Shown in pieces: positions 12,985 through 13,780 of a stretch of 13,780 bases of DNA (position 1 is its first letter; each line of letters starts with the position of its first letter). A model generated the notes under the pieces. It was not told where the DNA came from and ran no database searches. It saw only the letters and a program-made list of their open reading frames with translations. The DNA comes from an uncultured Eubacteriales bacterium (GTDB lineage: Bacteria > Bacillota_I > Bacilli_A > RF39 > UBA660), in NCBI GenBank assembly GCA_900321645.1, contig ONWZ01000071.1, positions 1-13,780 on the forward strand, in the 5' to 3' direction. The position numbers and the translations under genes were made by a program.

Positions 12985-13780
12985 ATATGAAGTAAATCAA
13001 AAAGTATATATCAAAGCAAGCAATGATAGTCATATCATCATATCAAGATATACCTATACCTTAATTGCTTTTACCATTCTTTCATTAATTATTAATGCCT
13101 TCATCGGTAATGAAATTCTACCCACAGTTAAAAATTTAATCGTATCTTTAGTATTTACTAATACTTTTCTTTGGCTTATAAACATAATAAAAAAAGAATA
13201 TCAACTTAAGAAAGTACTTATTGATGATAAAGGTCTTGTTATTGGGTTTATTTTAGGCATATATCCAAACAAAAATCTTGCCATTTTACTAATTGCTATT
13301 ACAGTAACAATTATAATTAAACAAATAATAAAAAAATCAAAATTATCAGCTCTTTTACTTGGTATATTAATCATTGTTGTCTATAATACATACAAATTAG
13401 GAACATATAATCTAACACCATTAATATATGCTAGAAATACTGAATATACTGTTTCATTTAATGAACTATTAACATATGGTGGCGGAATTCTAAATTATCT
13501 CTTTGGATTAAATTATCTAGCACCATTATTATCGCTGATGATATTTATTTATCTGTTTTATAAAAAAAGTATTAAATACAATATTGTAATATACTATCTA
13601 TTAACTGTTTTTCTAATGCTTTTGGCATTCTGCGTCACTAAAAAATGTTTATGGTTAGCCTTTCTTGAGTTTACCACTAATGGATTATGTTTTCTAACAA
13701 TTTATGTCTTAGCAGATTATCAAAATAGTCCAACAATTGGCGAAACTGGTATGTTATATGGTATCTTAATTGGAATAGTA
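12977..13780 (+). CDS. rnfD: RnfD-like membrane subunit, partial at 3' end
   Basis: ATG at 12977 overlaps the rnfC stop by eight bases and has AAGGAGG in front. The frame stays open to the window edge, giving 268 residues without the C-terminus. It is a polytopic membrane protein with at least seven hydrophobic segments (for example 27-44, 52-72, 98-118, 124-138, 205-220). The segment A-D-Y-Q-N-S-P-T-I-G-E-T-G-M-L-Y-G-I (246-263) matches the RnfD/NqrB signature usually read as ATDxxxSPxTxxG...FGI. Position directly after rnfC supports RnfD. The covalent FMN site (S-G-A-T type) expected near 145-160 is not recognisable; instead I read L-T-P-L-I-Y-A-R-N-T-E-Y-T-V-S. The family call is fairly sure, flavinylation is not. 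Confidence 0.75.
   Translation, partial: MTKYEVNQKVYIKASNDSHIIISRYTYTLIAFTILSLIINAFIGNEILPTVKNLIVSLVFTNTFLWLINIIKKEYQLKKVLIDDKGLVIGFILGIYPNKNLAILLIAITVTIIIKQIIKKSKLSALLLGILIIVVYNTYKLGTYNLTPLIYARNTEYTVSFNELLTYGGGILNYLFGLNYLAPLLSLMIFIYLFYKKSIKYNIVIYYLLTVFLMLLAFCVTKKCLWLAFLEFTTNGLCFLTIYVLADYQNSPTIGETGMLYGILIGIV

Noticed and set aside
181..13780. TGA read as tryptophan (Mollicutes code)
   Set aside because: All tryptophans seen use TGG and no gene needs TGA read-through; avoidance of TGA is shown, reassignment is not.
1..13780. CRISPR array, prophage or transposase gene
   Set aside because: No regularly spaced repeats, phage structural genes or transposase-like frames were seen on either strand.

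Overview
The window is strongly AT-rich, with dense, short-spaced operons, strong AGGAGG-type ribosome binding sites and Bacillota-type gene sets (rpsU-yqeY, rnr-smpB, RnfC with a Gram-positive-like layout). All 13 complete genes end in TAA or TAG and none in TGA, while tryptophan is read from TGG. This points to a low-GC, probably host-associated Bacilli/Erysipelotrichia-like or Mollicutes-adjacent bacterium. That placement is inference from composition and gene content; no rRNA is present.

Layout. The 5' end of an unknown minus-strand gene (1-30) is divergent from hpt (181-717, purine salvage), which ends in a bidirectional terminator shared with a convergent small membrane protein (732-1163, DUF4282-like). 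A clean promoter at 1244-1272 starts a five-gene unit: rnr (RNase R), two tandem membrane-anchored CapA-family metallophosphatases, smpB (trans-translation) and a 210-aa membrane protein, closed by a terminator at 6974-7002. Next is rpsU-yqeY with its own promoter. The 128-bp convergent gap after yqeY holds a terminator, a perfect 14-bp palindrome and a 74-bp nested inverted repeat that folds better as minus-strand RNA. A second, diverged RNase II/R family exoribonuclease lies on the minus strand (7845-9935).

The right third holds a divergently transcribed pair, a homologue of the F420 gamma-glutamyl ligase and a small anchored extracytoplasmic protein (10074-11669), with promoter and terminator. 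It is followed by the start of an Rnf-type electron transport operon: rnfC (11740-12984) and the first 268 codons of an rnfD-like gene that runs off the window.

How the genes fit together: rnr and smpB act together in ribosome rescue and decay of non-stop mRNA. rpsU and yqeY are a conserved translation-related pair. The Rnf genes couple ferredoxin/NAD redox to an ion gradient. The surface-facing CapA pair inside the rnr-smpB unit, the second exoribonuclease, the F420-ligase homologue and the structured element at 7725-7798 are the parts without a ready explanation. I see no CRISPR array, tRNA, rRNA, phage gene or transposase gene.
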